Of a stretch of 6,074 nt of DNA, positions 5,750-6,074 are shown in pieces. Made by a program: the position numbers and the translations under genes. Numbering within the stretch: the first letter of the stretch is position 1; the number at the start of each line of letters is the position of its first letter. Below the pieces are notes generated by a model. The model made no database searches and was not told the origin of the DNA. It saw only the letters and a program-made list of their open reading frames with translations. The stretch is from Acidobacteriota bacterium. GTDB lineage: Bacteria; Acidobacteriota; Polarisedimenticolia; JAPUIV01. The DNA lies in NCBI GenBank assembly GCA_027296665.1, contig JAPUIV010000066.1:1-6074 (forward strand), read 5' to 3'.

Positions 5750-6074
5750 TCAGGAGGAGGGCGTAGGGACCATTTCCTCGAACAGGAGGTCGGGATGCGA
5801 TCGGGACAATCCGACGCGATACCAGATGAAGGGGAAGAGGGGGTTCGGCAGCCAGTACAGCCAGCCGAGATTCTTTACCCGGCCGCCGCCGGCGAGGTGA
5901 AAGTCGAGCCAGACATAAAGGAACTTGTAGACACAGAACCCGGGCAATCCGTTCGGCCAGAACCGATCGGTGGCCATATACTTTCTGCGGATGTAATAAT
6001 TCCCTTCAAATGGGGTGATCCCCCAGCCGACCGGCCCCTCCGCCACCAGGGTGCCGCTCGGGCGGTGCGTGATC
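5750..6074 (-). CDS. Small aromatic-rich conserved hypothetical protein, possibly DUF427-like, 5'-truncated by the window edge
   Basis: The frame is open from the right edge to a TGA at 5750-5752; about 107 residues are visible. A GTG at 6044-6046 is a possible internal start, but in-frame codons continue to the window edge (reading THRPSGTLVAEG), so the true start is probably outside. The protein is dense in Trp, Tyr and Phe, with blocks EGNYYIRRKY, CVYKFLYVW and NLGWLYWLPNPLFPFIWYR. The order 'YYI ... C-x-YK' recalls DUF427 (NTP_transf_9-like) proteins, which carry YY-P then CPYKG, but the match is loose. No signal peptide or clear membrane helix can be assigned. It is separated from the sigma gene by 175 bp and may not belong to the same operon. 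Function unknown. Confidence 0.6.
   Translation of the reverse strand, partial: ITHRPSGTLVAEGPVGWGITPFEGNYYIRRKYMATDRFWPNGLPGFCVYKFLYVWLDFHLAGGGRVKNLGWLYWLPNPLFPFIWYRVGLSRSHPDLLFEEMVPTPSS

Overview
The window reads as high-GC bacterial chromosome (about 60% GC by eye). It comes most likely from an Acidobacteriota-like or related uncultured lineage. The pointers are a serine/threonine kinase fused to a TolB-N-like domain and TPRs, an ECF sigma/anti-sigma pair followed by a DUF4097 protein, and a DUF885 peptidase. The taxonomic call is inference from gene content. I see no mobile element, CRISPR array, tRNA or rRNA.

Layout from left to right: (1) the 3' part of a plus-strand DUF885 metallopeptidase-like gene (1-1086). 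(2) An 18-nt GC inverted repeat that fills almost the whole 19-bp gap between two convergent stop codons. (3) A five-gene minus-strand block, read from high to low coordinates: ECF sigma factor (5574-5017), zf-HC2 anti-sigma factor (5020-4322), secreted DUF4097 repeat protein (4308-3535), membrane-anchored Ser/Thr kinase with TolB-N-like and TPR regions (3475-1346), and a small DUF2007-like protein (1345-1106). (4) A 175-bp leader upstream of the sigma gene. (5) The 3' part of another minus-strand gene, an aromatic-rich small protein possibly of the DUF427 type, running off the right edge.

The five minus-strand genes are tightly packed. Sigma and anti-sigma overlap by ATGA, anti-sigma to DUF4097 is 13 bp, DUF4097 to kinase is 59 bp, and the kinase stop TAG touches the DUF2007 ATG with no base between. 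This looks like one transcription unit, possibly with a secondary promoter ahead of the kinase. A reasonable model is an envelope-responsive signalling unit. In it the anti-sigma holds the sigma factor at the membrane through a zinc-binding N-terminus and senses through an alpha-helical external domain. DUF4097 is a surface or periplasmic beta-solenoid, and the kinase adds a second transmembrane route. The parts are known families; their linkage into one five-gene unit is the most interesting aspect.
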